DNA of 6,758 nt from assembly GCA_946056455.1 (NCBI GenBank), contig CAMGJS010000049.1, positions 1-6,758 of the forward strand, written 5' to 3'. This stretch comes from an uncultured Clostridia bacterium. Lineage in GTDB: Bacteria > Bacillota > Clostridia > Oscillospirales > Ruminococcaceae. A program made the position numbers and the translations under genes. This document shows, one piece after another, positions 5,864 to 6,758 of this stretch (within the stretch, counting starts at the first letter, position 1; every line of letters begins with the position of its first letter). The notes below the pieces were generated by a model. It saw only the letters and a list, made by a program, of their open reading frames with translations. It was not told the DNA's origin and made no database searches.

Positions 5864-6758
5864 TGAGCTATATTGAAGAGCTTGGAAAAAAGGCGAAAAA
5901 AGCCTCGGCAGAAATCGCCTCTGCCTCAACAGAGCAGAAAAACAAAGCGCTCAGGTTTATTGCGGACGCTTTAAGAGAAAACAAGCAGAAAATCCTTGAC
6001 GAGAATAAAAAAGACATAGAAAACGCAAAGCAGAACGGCATAAGCGAGGTTATGACCGACCGCCTTATGCTTAATGAAAAACGCATTGACAGCATTGCGG
6101 ACGCTGTCGTTGCTCTTACCTCTCTTGCGGACCCCGTAGGAGAAGTATTATCGGGACACACTCATCAGAACGGAATGAAAATCGAAAGAGTAAGAGTACC
6201 CCTCGGCGTTATCGGGATAATTTATGAGTCAAGACCTAATGTCACGGTCGACGCCGCCGCACTTTGCATTAAAGCAGGAAATGCCGTAATCTTACGCGGA
6301 GGAAAAGAAGCAATAAACTCAAACAAATGCCTTGTTGGGATAATGCGTGAGGCAATGGCAAAATCGGGACTTTCTGCGGATATTGTCGATGTTATCACAG
6401 ACACTTCTCACGAAACGGCGAATGAATTTATGCGTTGCAACAAATATGTCGATGTTCTTATTCCGAGAGGAAGCGCGAGGCTGATAAGCGCCTGCGTTCA
6501 GAACGCTACTGTGCCTGTAATTGAAACGGGAACAGGCAACTGCCATATTTTTATCGACGAAACCGCCGACATTGAAAAGGCTATTGAAATTACAGACAAC
6601 GGAAAAACTCAGCGTCCGTCTGTCTGCAACGCCGTTGAAAGCCTGCTTGTCCACAAAAATATCGCAGAGAAAATCCTCCCCCTCATAAAAGCAAAGCTTG
6701 ACGAGCATAATGTGGAGATAAGAGGGTGCGAAAGAACTCTTGAAATACTCGGAAAAAG
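5863..6758 (+). CDS. proA: Glutamate-5-semialdehyde dehydrogenase (gamma-glutamyl phosphate reductase), 3' end missing
   Basis: ProA reduces gamma-glutamyl phosphate with NADPH to glutamate-5-semialdehyde, which cyclises to pyrroline-5-carboxylate. The frame stays open to the window edge: 298 complete codons of a family usually about 415 aa, so the C-terminal portion lies outside. Visible signatures are VPLGVIGIIYESRPNVTVDA (about 113-132), ILRGGKEAINSN (145-156), PRGSARL (201-207), ETGTGNCH (222-229) and KTQRPSVCNAVE (248-259), with the catalytic Cys at 255. The ATG shares its A with the last base of the proB TGA, and AAAGGAGG inside the end of proB is 7 nt upstream, so the two proteins are made by coupled translation. 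This suits the unstable acyl-phosphate intermediate passed between them. Confidence 0.95.
   Translation, partial: MSYIEELGKKAKKASAEIASASTEQKNKALRFIADALRENKQKILDENKKDIENAKQNGISEVMTDRLMLNEKRIDSIADAVVALTSLADPVGEVLSGHTHQNGMKIERVRVPLGVIGIIYESRPNVTVDAAALCIKAGNAVILRGGKEAINSNKCLVGIMREAMAKSGLSADIVDVITDTSHETANEFMRCNKYVDVLIPRGSARLISACVQNATVPVIETGTGNCHIFIDETADIEKAIEITDNGKTQRPSVCNAVESLLVHKNIAEKILPLIKAKLDEHNVEIRGCERTLEILGK

Noticed and set aside
5285..5929. 214-aa open frame on the - strand across proB/proA
   Set aside because: Lies opposite conserved ProB motifs, has a Cys/Asn/Arg-rich unnatural composition and no promoter or ribosome site.
5863..6758. proA as a pseudogene because no stop is found
   Set aside because: The frame is open with intact motifs and catalytic Cys and simply runs off the window edge.
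1..6758. Mobile element, phage, defence system or CRISPR array
   Set aside because: No transposase, integrase, regularly spaced repeats, target-site duplications or defence-type domains were seen; all genes are metabolic or transport, apart from one unknown membrane protein.

Overview
The window looks like chromosome from a low-to-moderate GC Firmicute, most likely an anaerobic Clostridia lineage (Oscillospiraceae/Ruminococcaceae-like). This is inferred from the AT-rich spacers, strong AGGAGG-type ribosome binding sites, textbook sigma-A promoters with 17-bp spacers, a TTG start, and the gene types (a GMP synthetase without its amidotransferase domain, a glutamate kinase without PUA, a P1B-1 copper ATPase). 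I did no database search, so the lineage is tentative. There is no mobile element, CRISPR array, rRNA or tRNA, and no gene-free stretch over 300 bases.

Layout. Positions 1-161 are an AT-rich leader with a near-palindrome and a clear promoter. The first gene (162-1142, +) is the ATP-pyrophosphatase/dimerisation half of GMP synthetase. It ends at a strong hairpin terminator (1157-1185) that abuts the 3' end of a convergent gene. That gene (1184-3640, -) is a CopA-type Cu+-exporting ATPase with one metal-binding domain at the N terminus and a whole CopZ-like domain fused at the C terminus. The C-terminal domain has its own Shine-Dalgarno and ATG, so a free chaperone could also be made.

A 160-bp divergent spacer (3641-3800) holds one promoter for each direction, and a small inverted repeat over the copA -10 region. 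Rightward there is a compact operon: a 102-aa three-helix membrane protein of unknown function (3801-4109), a D-2-hydroxyacid dehydrogenase overlapping it by 20 nt (4090-5043), proB (5066-5863) and proA (5863 to the window end, cut off after 298 codons, overlapping proB by 1 nt).

How they work together. ProB and ProA carry out the first two steps from glutamate to proline: phosphorylation, then reduction to glutamate semialdehyde. The dehydrogenase and membrane protein share the transcript, but their link to proline is not evident from sequence. The guanine-nucleotide and copper genes are separate transcription units. The content is mainly housekeeping. The points most worth a second look are the CopA-CopZ in-frame fusion with a possible second product, the single-domain GMP synthetase whose glutaminase partner is not in the window, and the unexplained membrane protein and dehydrogenase leading the proline operon.
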